In this document: one piece after another, positions 48,488 to 55,752 of the stretch | Layout of the letters: each line of letters begins with the position of its first letter | How positions within the stretch are numbered: the stretch's first letter is position 1 | Assembly: GCF_010894475.1 (NCBI RefSeq) | Contig: NZ_JAAIYB010000003.1 | Span: 1-56,621 of the forward strand | Source: Myxococcus vastator | GTDB taxonomy: Bacteria; Myxococcota; Myxococcia; Myxococcales; Myxococcaceae | Length of the DNA: 56,621 nucleotides | Direction: 5' to 3' | Notes under the pieces: generated by a model | The model's database searches: none | The model's input: the letters and a program-made list of their open reading frames with translations, nothing else | What the model was told of the DNA's origin: nothing | Translations under genes and position numbers: made by a program

Positions 48488-50134
48488 ATGCTCGAGACCG
48501 TAACCAAGGGCTTCCGCGCCGCCAAGAACCGCCTCGCCGGCAAGAGCGAGCTCACCCCGGAGCTGGTCGACGAGTCGCTGCGCGACATCCGCGTCTCCCT
48601 GCTCGAGGCCGACGTCGCCTTCGACGTCGTGAAGAAGTTTGTCGCCCGCGTCCGCGAGAAGTCCGTGGGCGAGCTGGTGCAGACGACCCTCACCGACACG
48701 GCTGGCCAGAAGCGCAAGGTCAGCCCGATGGACCACTTCATCAAGATCTGCCACGACGAGCTGGAGGCCCTCATGGGGCCCGTCGACACCAGCTTGAAGC
48801 TGAAGCCCAAGGGCCAGCTGTCCGGCATCATGATGGTGGGCCTCCAGGGCTCCGGAAAGACGACCACGACGGGAAAGCTCGCCAGCCGGCTCCTCCAGGA
48901 AGGGCGCAAGCCCCTGCTCGTCGCCGCCGACATCTACCGCCCCGCCGCCGTGGACCAGCTCAAGGTCCTGGGCGAGCGGCTCAAGGTCCCCGTCTACCAC
49001 GAGCCCGGCGTCCAGCCGCCCGAGCTCGCCAGGCGGGGCTACGCCGCCGCGCGCGAACAGAAGTGCGACGTGGTGCTCATCGACACCGCCGGCCGGCTCG
49101 CCATCGACGAAGCGCTGATGGCCGAACTGGAGTCCATCAAGGGCAACGTCCAGCCGGACAACATCCTGCTGGTGTGCGACGCGATGATTGGTCAGGACGC
49201 CGTGCGCACGGCAGCCGAGTTCGACCGGCGGCTGACGCTGGACGGCTTCATCCTCACCAAGCTGGACGGTGACGCCCGCGGCGGCGCCGCGCTGTCCATC
49301 AAGGAAGTCACGGGCAAGCCCATCAAGTTCCTCGGCATGGGCGAGTCCATGGACAAGCTGGAGGAGTTCCGCCCGGCCGGCCTCGCGGGCCGCATCCTCG
49401 GGTTCGGCGACATCGTCGGCCTGATGAAGGACTTCGAGAAGGTCGTCGACGAGAAGAAGGCCGAGGAGGATGCCAAGAAGCTCCTGTCCGGCCAGTTCAC
49501 GATGAAGGACTTCGTCGAGCAGATCCGCATGGTCCGGAAGATGGGACCGCTCAAGGACCTGCTGGAGAAGTTCCCCCTCTTCGGCGACCTCACCGAGCAC
49601 CTCAACCCCGACGAGAAGGAGCTCACGAAGATTGAGTCGATGTACGACTCGATGACGGCGAAGGAGCGCCTGCGGCCGGACACCATCAACACCAGCCGCG
49701 TCAACCGCATCGCCAAGGGCAGCGGCCGCAAGGTCGAAGAGGTCAAGGAGCTGCTCCAGAAGTTCGGGATGATGCAGCAGGTCATGGGCACCATCGGGCA
49801 GAACCCGGGCCTGCTGGGCCGCATCCCCGGCTTCAAGCAGTTGGGGCAGCTGTCGCAGATGAAGAACATGGACCTCTCCAGCATGTTCGGCGGCGACCCG
49901 AAGATGATGGAGAAGATGATGAGCGGTGGGATGCCCGGCATGGGCATGCCCATGCAGCTGCCGCAGATTGCCCCCGGCTACACGCCGCCCATGGGCCAGG
50001 CCGCCATGGCCAAGGCCCGGTTGATGGGCTACGCGCCACCCTCCGCCGCCGGCAAGAGCGAGGACCGCGACGCCATCAAGGAGCGCCGCAAGAGGGAGAA
50101 GGAGAACAAGAAGAAGAACCGGAAGAAGAAGTAG
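48488..50134 (+). CDS. ffh: signal recognition particle protein Ffh
   Basis: The 548-residue GTPase of the SRP. N-domain starts MLETVTKGFRAAKNRLAG; the G-domain has G1 GLQGSGKTTTTGKLA, DIYRPAAVDQL, DTAGRL and TKLDGDARGGAALS. The M-domain has FTMKDFVEQIRMVRKMGPL and the RNA-binding SRVNRIAKGSG. It delivers nascent membrane and secreted proteins to FtsY. It is about 90 residues longer than typical Ffh, with a Met/Gly/Pro-rich stretch (for example MMSGGMPGMGMPMQ) and a final Lys/Arg/Glu-rich tail (KERRKREKENKKKNRKKK). No ribosome-binding site precedes the ATG; a TATAAA nine bases upstream suggests a leaderless message. A strong terminator follows. Confidence 0.97.
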   Translation: MLETVTKGFRAAKNRLAGKSELTPELVDESLRDIRVSLLEADVAFDVVKKFVARVREKSVGELVQTTLTDTAGQKRKVSPMDHFIKICHDELEALMGPVDTSLKLKPKGQLSGIMMVGLQGSGKTTTTGKLASRLLQEGRKPLLVAADIYRPAAVDQLKVLGERLKVPVYHEPGVQPPELARRGYAAAREQKCDVVLIDTAGRLAIDEALMAELESIKGNVQPDNILLVCDAMIGQDAVRTAAEFDRRLTLDGFILTKLDGDARGGAALSIKEVTGKPIKFLGMGESMDKLEEFRPAGLAGRILGFGDIVGLMKDFEKVVDEKKAEEDAKKLLSGQFTMKDFVEQIRMVRKMGPLKDLLEKFPLFGDLTEHLNPDEKELTKIESMYDSMTAKERLRPDTINTSRVNRIAKGSGRKVEEVKELLQKFGMMQQVMGTIGQNPGLLGRIPGFKQLGQLSQMKNMDLSSMFGGDPKMMEKMMSGGMPGMGMPMQLPQIAPGYTPPMGQAAMAKARLMGYAPPSAAGKSEDRDAIKERRKREKENKKKNRKKK

Positions 50135-50157
50135 GCCGCCGCGCGGCCCCGGTGCCC

Positions 50158-50204
50158 ACGCCCGCCTCCCCGCATCCGTGCTGGGAGGGCGGGCGTTCGT
50201 GTTT
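50158..50204 (+). terminator. terminator of ffh
   Basis: ACGCCCGCCTCCC (50158-50170) pairs with GGGAGGGCGGGCGT (50183-50196), with one bulged base. TCGTGTTT follows. It begins 23 bases after the stop. A smaller GGCCG/CGGCC stem lies just before it. Confidence 0.7.
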
Positions 50205-50409
50205 CTGGGGGTGCATCCGCGCGTCCGGACTGGAATCCGCCGGTGGGGACAGGCCTGCTACAGGGCGTGCTATGGGGCTGACATCCGCACGCGACCGGCC
50301 GACGCGCGTATCGCGGGGTCCGCGCGGATATGAACCGTGCCTCACTGGGCCTCGATTACATCAACGCTCATCGCGGCACCTGGAACGCTCTTTGCGAAGC
50401 CTCCAACTC

Positions 50410-52536
50410 ATGTCCAGACTTCCCTGTGCCCTGCTGTTAGCCGCAATCTCCTTGTCCACGGCGTGCATCAACGTCCCAGAGGTCGAGCCTGACCCAACCC
50501 CGGACGGAGGAGCGCAGCCCACGACGAAGTTCACACTGAACGTGAGCCCCAGCGAGGACTCCGTACTCCAAGGCGGCAACCGCGACATCCAGGTCTCCAT
50601 CGTCCGAGCCCCTGACTTCACGGACAGCGTCACGGCGACACTGGAGCAGCCGCCCTCCGGAATCTCCGCTCAGCCCGCGATGATTCCCGCCGGAGAGTCC
50701 ACCGCGATTTTGACCATCCAGGTCTCCGCCAACGCGGCGGCAGGAGAAGCGGCGCTCACGGTCCGCGCGGCCTCCGGGAACGAATTTCGGACGGCATCAT
50801 TGCAGCTCGCCATTGCGCAGGCCGGAGACCTGATCGTCCGATGGGCGACGCCCGCGCCAGAGGAATCCGTCAGCTACACCAACGGAGCGTTGTTCCTCGA
50901 AGCAACGATTGAGGGAGGCACCACCGAAGCCGTTGAGTTCCATCGGGATACACAGCTGCTGGCTCGGGTCTCTGCACCACCGTACATCTACACCTGGGAT
51001 ACCCGGGGGATGGCCGAAGGTGAGTTCCAGCTCACCGCACGGGCCATTCGAGGAGGCACGTCCTTCACGAGTGTGGCGCGGACGGTGGCTGTGGATCGCA
51101 CACCCCCTGCTGTTGCGAGCCGAGTTCCAGCGTCGAGCAATGCCCAGGTCAGCGCGCGCACCTCGCTGGAAGCGACATTTACCGAGTCCATGCGCTCCGC
51201 GAGCATTTCACAGGACAACGTCGAAGTGCTTGTTCACGGCAACTCACGGGTTGAGGCCGCCATCAGTCTTTCTGCGGATGGAATAACTCTGACAATTACT
51301 CCCTCCATGCCCATTCCTGCCCCCAGCACTGTTCTGGTGAAGCTCGGAACCAGCGAGCAGCCCATCCTGGACTTAGCGGGCAATGTTCTGCACTCCACCA
51401 GCGAATGGCTATTCACGGTCCCTGTCTGGCTTCCTGTCGGAGGAACCCTCAGTGCGTTTCCCGGAGCAACTCCCGCCGAGAATGCCGTGCTCAAGCTGGA
51501 TGCGGATGACCGGCCCGTTGTCGCATGGTCGGAGTTCGACGGCTCATCCAAGAACATTCATGTGGCCCGCTGGAACGGTTCAAACTGGGTCCACCTGGGC
51601 GGAGGACTGAGCGGCCTCGCCGGGGCAGCGACTCATGCAGAAAGCCCGGCTCTCCATATTGATGCTTCGGGGAGAATCTTGGTGGTCTGGGATGAGGCAA
51701 CAGGAGTTGGAATCGGAAAGAACCTTTACGCGAGGCGCTGGAACAGCACGTCCTGGGAAGACCTACCTGCGTTTCCCATAACGGGCAGTGTGGAGACGTT
51801 CATTGGCGAGCCGTGCCTCACAACAACAAATACCGGAACCGTTTACGTCTACGCGACGCACGTATCGGGTGTTGGGCGGCTCGTTGCCTTTGAACTTCAA
51901 ACGGGCGCGACGAACTGGACCCCCATCAACGTACACCGCCCACCAGACTACGACACGACCGGAAGCGCGACCATCAGCGCGCAGGGCACCAATGTATTCG
52001 TCGCATATGATGCCTACCATGGCCCAGATGAAACACGTGTCATTGGCGCACTTCTGAACCATTCAACTGCATTGGGAAGCAGCCTCATCACGCTACCACA
52101 GTCCGCAGTAGCGACCAGCCCTGGCATTGCAGTCTCAACAGGCGGGATACCGTTTGTGACCTGGGAAGAAGTGCGGCAGAGTTCGGAAGAACGAACGATT
52201 CACTTTTCAAACTGGACAGGCAGCGCATGGGCCGAACCAGCACGCATCAGCCACCTTTCCACAGACAACATTGATGCATCGCTCGCAATCGGCGAAAACG
52301 ACATTCCCATGGTGGCATGGAGCGGTGTCACAAACTCCCAACGCTCCATTCATGTCTCCCGCCGCCCGACCTCCACCTGGGAGCCCATTGGACCACCTTT
52401 GATTTCTTCGTCAAGCGGTGACATGGAGGCATTCCATCCCGCGCTGGAGATTGATCGCGAAAACCGGGCCTGGCTGGCATGGCACGAAGCAGGTCCATCC
52501 GGCTCTGACATTCACGTCTATCGCCACAATCAATAG
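50410..52536 (+). CDS. lipoprotein with Ig-like domains and beta-propeller-like repeats
   Basis: A 708-residue lipoprotein (signal LLLAAISLST before Cys17). Mature part: an N-terminal all-beta domain (about 40-140), a second Ig-like domain (145-235, ending SVARTVAVD), an SbsA/Big_5-type Ig domain opening DRTPPAVASRVPASSNAQVS with FTESM, then repeats of about 60 residues with the pattern D-x-x-x-x-P-x-VAW and W-N-G-S-x-W, such as DDRPVVAWSEFDG and GIPFVTWEEVRQS, as in sialidase-like or YncE-like propellers. Function unknown; probably binds at the cell surface. Four 60-base lines in its 3' half count 34, 35, 35 and 34 G+C (57-58 %), well below the roughly 70 % around, which may mean recent acquisition. 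Ribosome-binding site before ATG 50410 is weak. Confidence 0.8.
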   Translation: MSRLPCALLLAAISLSTACINVPEVEPDPTPDGGAQPTTKFTLNVSPSEDSVLQGGNRDIQVSIVRAPDFTDSVTATLEQPPSGISAQPAMIPAGESTAILTIQVSANAAAGEAALTVRAASGNEFRTASLQLAIAQAGDLIVRWATPAPEESVSYTNGALFLEATIEGGTTEAVEFHRDTQLLARVSAPPYIYTWDTRGMAEGEFQLTARAIRGGTSFTSVARTVAVDRTPPAVASRVPASSNAQVSARTSLEATFTESMRSASISQDNVEVLVHGNSRVEAAISLSADGITLTITPSMPIPAPSTVLVKLGTSEQPILDLAGNVLHSTSEWLFTVPVWLPVGGTLSAFPGATPAENAVLKLDADDRPVVAWSEFDGSSKNIHVARWNGSNWVHLGGGLSGLAGAATHAESPALHIDASGRILVVWDEATGVGIGKNLYARRWNSTSWEDLPAFPITGSVETFIGEPCLTTTNTGTVYVYATHVSGVGRLVAFELQTGATNWTPINVHRPPDYDTTGSATISAQGTNVFVAYDAYHGPDETRVIGALLNHSTALGSSLITLPQSAVATSPGIAVSTGGIPFVTWEEVRQSSEERTIHFSNWTGSAWAEPARISHLSTDNIDASLAIGENDIPMVAWSGVTNSQRSIHVSRRPTSTWEPIGPPLISSSSGDMEAFHPALEIDRENRAWLAWHEAGPSGSDIHVYRHNQ

Positions 52537-52625
52537 TCATTGACCCATGGAGCAATCAGGGCTCGGGTTCAAGCATCCATTCCCCACTGGCCGAGCTTGA
52601 AGGCGTCTACGAGTATCCCTGAGGC

Positions 52626-52665
52626 GTCACCAGGGAGTGCAGTGAACAAGCTGCGCTCCCGTGAC
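52626..52665. terminator. hairpin between convergent genes
   Basis: GTCAC-CA-GGGAGTGCAG (52626-52642) pairs with CTGCGCTCCC-GTGAC (52651-52665) apart from a two-base bulge and one G-U pair. It stands between the lipoprotein and RelA-like genes and could serve both. Confidence 0.5.
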
Positions 52666-52666
52666 G

Positions 52667-53767
52667 TCACTCCTGCCGTTTGGGAACCACGAGGCCTTGG
52701 CTCAGGCGCTTGAGCACCCGCTGCTTCTGCCGCCGCTTGTAGGCCTCGTGGGCATTCTCTCCACGCTCGTTGAGACGCGCGGTTTCCTCATCAACAATCT
52801 GGAACTCGACAAGAGAAATGAGAATCCGTCCCTTCCGCGGCCGGGTGTCTTCCTCGGGTGGCGGGAGATAGGCATCCATCCGCACCGGGATATCCACCAC
52901 GAAGTTCAGTGCCCGGTAGGTATTGCCGGAGAAGGCGTTTCCGCCAGAGTTCTCACGATCTTCGAAGTCACGATCCAAGTGGAGACGGGGGATGTGCTGT
53001 TCAAAGTGAGGGTTCTCAGCGAGGACTGACTTGAAAGGCAGAAGCGTGTTTTCAGTCTGCCCAGGAACAACGAGATGGAACGGGAAGAGCCGCTGCGTGA
53101 GGTAGTAGAGCGCCGGCAGCAAGTCCTCCCGCTTCTGCGTCACGACACGGAACCGGGTCCTGTCGTAGACCTGCGCGGCCACCGTATCTTTCTTCGCCAA
53201 CAACTTGGTGATGAGCGAGTCCTGGGTCTTGATGGAGTGCGCGAACTCCACGATGGGCAGCCCTTTGGCCTGCATCTCAGCGGCGACGCCCAACACACGC
53301 TCCATGATGAGCTCCGCCAACTCCGCTTCCGAGACCGGCAATCGGAAGAGAAGGTCTCGCCCTTCAATGTGCTGGATGACGTGCATCACCTTCAGGACGA
53401 CGCATGCGATGCGCCGATGCCTGGGCGACCCTTTGACTCCCGATGCATAGAGGAACAGGTCGTGGATTTCCTCGGGCCGCGCCACTGCGTCCGCGACGCG
53501 GTAATTGAACGTCTTCCGGAGGTACTCGACGGCTTCAGCCAAGACGCCCCGGGCCCACTCCTCGTCGTAGGGACGGGACACATCCAGTTGAAGGAGCCTG
53601 AGGAAGTTGTCGACCTCCCCGCGCGTCTGGAAGTGCATCCTCCGCCAGTCGATGACCGACCCCCCCCGGAGGATGAGCCGAATGCGCTCGAGTTCGCGCA
53701 ATCCCATCCGCTCCACCGGACAGATGGGGATGTCGGGCAAGCTGGGGGCAAGCGAGGGGGGCTTCAC
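52667..53767 (-). CDS. RelA/SpoT-like nucleotidyltransferase-fold protein of unknown function
   Basis: A 366-residue cytoplasmic protein. I recall this sequence style from a family of uncharacterised myxobacterial proteins, but the following is what I see. Residues 178-190 (SIKTQDSLITKLL) line up with the RVKTPYSIYRKM segment of (p)ppGpp synthetases; 201-209 (YDRTRFRVV) with the FDVRAVRIV segment; 320-328 (VEFQIVDEE) with VEIQIRT; 335-346 (RGENAHEAYKRR) with the following AELGVAAHWKYK. Asp202 and Glu321 would be the catalytic acidic residues; the first Arg of RxKT is Ser178 here. The N-terminal 140 residues are helical and unrecognised. It may be a synthetase of nucleotide alarmones or a dead homologue. 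GTG start with AGGAAGA about eight bases ahead. Confidence 0.7.
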   Translation of the reverse strand: MKPPSLAPSLPDIPICPVERMGLRELERIRLILRGGSVIDWRRMHFQTRGEVDNFLRLLQLDVSRPYDEEWARGVLAEAVEYLRKTFNYRVADAVARPEEIHDLFLYASGVKGSPRHRRIACVVLKVMHVIQHIEGRDLLFRLPVSEAELAELIMERVLGVAAEMQAKGLPIVEFAHSIKTQDSLITKLLAKKDTVAAQVYDRTRFRVVTQKREDLLPALYYLTQRLFPFHLVVPGQTENTLLPFKSVLAENPHFEQHIPRLHLDRDFEDRENSGGNAFSGNTYRALNFVVDIPVRMDAYLPPPEEDTRPRKGRILISLVEFQIVDEETARLNERGENAHEAYKRRQKQRVLKRLSQGLVVPKRQE

Positions 53768-53819
53768 GATGAATCTTCCTAGTCGAGCGAGGTTCGCGAC
53801 GATAGCCCGACCAAAGCAA

Positions 53820-53843
53820 AAGGCCTTCCAAATGGAAGGCCTT
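53820..53843 (-). terminator. intrinsic terminator of the MORN-like gene
   Basis: AAGGCCTTCC (53820-53829) and GGAAGGCCTT (53834-53843) form a perfect stem with an AAAT loop. On the minus strand TTTTGCTTT follows. It begins 27 bases after the stop of the gene ending at 53871. Confidence 0.8.
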
Positions 53844-53870
53844 CGCGTCCATCACACCCACTGAGAACAG

Positions 53871-54392
53871 CTACTTGCAGGCTGCAGGTGCATCGGCCGT
53901 CTTGACGACATGGCCAGCCCGGTACATCTGCTCACTCAGCTTCTGGCCGTTCTCGGCATAGGTCACAGCGTTCCCCTCACGCTTCCCCGCGACCCAATGC
54001 TCTGCCACCTTCGTCACGCCGCTCCCGAAGTACTGGAGTCGTCGCCCGTGGTAGTTGCCGCCCACGAACTCAATCTCCTCGGTTTTCACGCCACTCTCAT
54101 CGAAGAACGTCCACACGCCAGATTGAGCACCGTCGACGTGCTGCCCCACCACTTTCTTCTGGCCGTTCAAGTGGTAGCTCACGTAGGGCCCATGTGCGAC
54201 GGGCATTCCTTCGCTGGTACTTCGCTTCACACAGAACACACCGCGGTCAGTCATCGTCTCGCGCCCGCCGAACTGTTTCGTTCCGGCTGGACAGGAGAGC
54301 CTCACTTGTTCGACCTGCTCGGCCATCCCAACAACAGGGAGGCCCATTGCCAGAGCCAGGACAACGCCATGGACCGTTCGATTCTTGCTCAT
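53871..54392 (-). CDS. secreted MORN/YwqK-like repeat protein
   Basis: A 173-residue protein with a signal peptide (VVLALAMGLPVVGMAE) and then a series of short repeats of the MORN_2/YwqK kind: HGPYVSYHLNGQKKVVGQ, SGVWTFFDESGVKTEEIE, HGRRLQYFGSGVTK, EGNAVTYAENGQKLSEQ. The repeat core is G-x-x-x-x-Y/F-x-x-x-G. Such proteins appear in secreted or outer-membrane settings with protein-binding roles. A pair of cysteines precedes the repeats (SCPAGTKQF, FCVKRS), likely a disulfide. GGAAGGAAGAG lies five bases before the ATG. Same strand as the Cys-rich lipoprotein upstream, but a terminator lies between, so probably separate. Confidence 0.82.
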   Translation of the reverse strand: MSKNRTVHGVVLALAMGLPVVGMAEQVEQVRLSCPAGTKQFGGRETMTDRGVFCVKRSTSEGMPVAHGPYVSYHLNGQKKVVGQHVDGAQSGVWTFFDESGVKTEEIEFVGGNYHGRRLQYFGSGVTKVAEHWVAGKREGNAVTYAENGQKLSEQMYRAGHVVKTADAPAACK

Positions 54393-54507
54393 GCTCTTCC
54401 TTCCTGATGCGGACTGAGGACTGATTCGGGAGGTCATGCGGTGTGTTTGAACGCTCCCCCCAGGCGAATATTCAAGAGCGCCACAGGACACAGCACGGAG
54501 TTCGTTC

Positions 54508-54520
54508 GACAACAGGCCCC
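54508..54520 (-). repeat. 13-base motif GGGGCCTGTTGTC, copy 1
   Basis: On the minus strand the motif lies about 115-130 bases before the MORN-like gene start. An identical copy is at 55566-55578 before the next gene. May be a shared regulator site. Confidence 0.4.
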
Positions 54521-54529
54521 CAATAGAAC

Positions 54530-54566
54530 TGAGGCCCCACTTCCGAAGTCGGAACATGGGGCCTCA
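54530..54566 (-). terminator. terminator of the Cys-rich lipoprotein gene
   Basis: TGAGGCCCCA (54530-54539) and TGGGGCCTCA (54557-54566) pair perfectly, and an inner stem TTCCGA/TCGGAA (54541-54546 with 54549-54554) extends the hairpin. It begins 47 bases after the stop. Little U-tract. Confidence 0.6.
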
Positions 54567-54612
54567 GCAACCCCGGAGGGTTGGGTTTCGCCAAATCGGA
54601 GGCGCAGCCCCG

Positions 54613-55515
54613 TTACTTCGTCAGGGTCGCGCAGTACCCGTTGCCACCCGTGAAGTACACGCCAAGCACAATCTGGTTGTCTGCGGCGGACGTGCACAGG
54701 TTGAGCGAAATCGAGGCGCTCTTGCGGTCCGCAGAACGCTGGTAGCCGTTGCTCAGCGGAACGGCATTCAGCTCGGTGCCATTGGTGCGCACATAGAAGA
54801 ACCCATTGAGCCCTTCCTTCGTGGACGGCAGGTCGTCCTCCTTGGAATAGAAGTGAACACGCGCCTTGACCGTCTGCGCGGACGTATCAGAGCCGCACGC
54901 GGAACCAAAATCTTCCTTGGTAACGTTGTAGATGATGTGGCCAGTGCCAGTTGCCGGGTCAAAACTGGCCGCGGGCTTGCCCTGCAGATTCGAGCACGTG
55001 GGGGCAGCCAGCTCCGTGCAGGTGCCAGAGCTGCAGGCGTCACCGTAGGCGCAGGTCGAGCGGCCCTCACCCGTGCAGCTCGTCGGCTCGGGCTCGGTGT
55101 CACCCTCTTCGCACTGGCCAGTGCTCACGTTGCAGGTCCGGTCGCCGGTGCACTCGGCGTTGGACGTGCAGGCCGTCACGCAGACGTTGTCCAGGTTGGA
55201 GCAGACCAGGGCCGTGGACTCGGAGTCCGTGCCACCGTTGCAGAGCACGTCCGTGGAGCACTGGCAGATGCTCGTGGTGGCGTTGGGACCCGTGCCGCCC
55301 AGCGGGGCGCAGGTCTTCGCCGTGGAGGGGCAGTCCACCGCGGCGGAACAGGTCTGCACGCAGATCTGGGCAGTCGGGTGACAGATTTCCGACTCTCCGC
55401 ACTCGTCATTGCTGGAGCACGCGCCCGGGGACGTCATGTCCTCACCGCAACCAGCCATGAGACCGCTCATCGCGCCCAGCGCCGTGAGCACCAACATCAT
55501 CTTGCGAAGCTGCAT
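54613..55515 (-). CDS. cysteine-rich lipoprotein
   Basis: A 300-residue lipoprotein: signal LVLTALGAMSGLMAG before Cys. Residues 24-170 contain about two dozen cysteines in a pattern of repeated short C-x(3-6)-C units, for example CSSNDECGESEICHPTAQIC and CTSNAECTGDRTCNVSTGQC, the kind often seen in myxobacterial dickkopf-like surface proteins. The C-terminal 120 residues form a separate strand-rich domain without obvious match (HIIYNVTKEDFGSACG to GVYFTGGNGYCATLTK). No enzyme motif. ATG 55515 has GAGGAAA about ten bases ahead. A shared 13-base motif lies 51-63 bases before the start. Function unknown; surface-exposed binding role likely. Confidence 0.8.
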   Translation of the reverse strand: MQLRKMMLVLTALGAMSGLMAGCGEDMTSPGACSSNDECGESEICHPTAQICVQTCSAAVDCPSTAKTCAPLGGTGPNATTSICQCSTDVLCNGGTDSESTALVCSNLDNVCVTACTSNAECTGDRTCNVSTGQCEEGDTEPEPTSCTGEGRSTCAYGDACSSGTCTELAAPTCSNLQGKPAASFDPATGTGHIIYNVTKEDFGSACGSDTSAQTVKARVHFYSKEDDLPSTKEGLNGFFYVRTNGTELNAVPLSNGYQRSADRKSASISLNLCTSAADNQIVLGVYFTGGNGYCATLTK

Positions 55516-55565
55516 GTTGAGATTTCCTCGTGTGTGGAACGCCGCCCGGGGGGCCTCCGGCCACT

Positions 55566-55578
55566 GACAACAGGCCCC
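55566..55578 (-). repeat. 13-base motif GGGGCCTGTTGTC, copy 2
   Basis: Identical to the motif at 54508-54520. Here it lies 51-63 bases before the Cys-rich lipoprotein start, at a position suited to a promoter -35 or activator site. Confidence 0.4.
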
Positions 55579-55701
55579 AACATCCATGCGAGCCAGGAAG
55601 GCTTAGTCCTGCCCGTCCGGACGTGTCAACGAGTGTCGACGCCACCTGGACGGCTGCCCGGCCGGGAAATTCACCCCTCGCACAAGCAGACAGCGAGAGC
55701 G

Positions 55702-55735
55702 GAGGCCATCGCGACTTGCATGTCGCGATGGCCTC
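55702..55735 (-). terminator. long hairpin after the AgmX/PglI-type gene
   Basis: GAGGCCATCGCGAC (55702-55715) and GTCGCGATGGCCTC (55722-55735) form a perfect 14-bp stem with a six-base loop, 17 bases after the stop on the minus strand. No U-tract, but very stable. Confidence 0.7.
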
Positions 55736-55752
55736 GCTTGACGCCCCAATGT

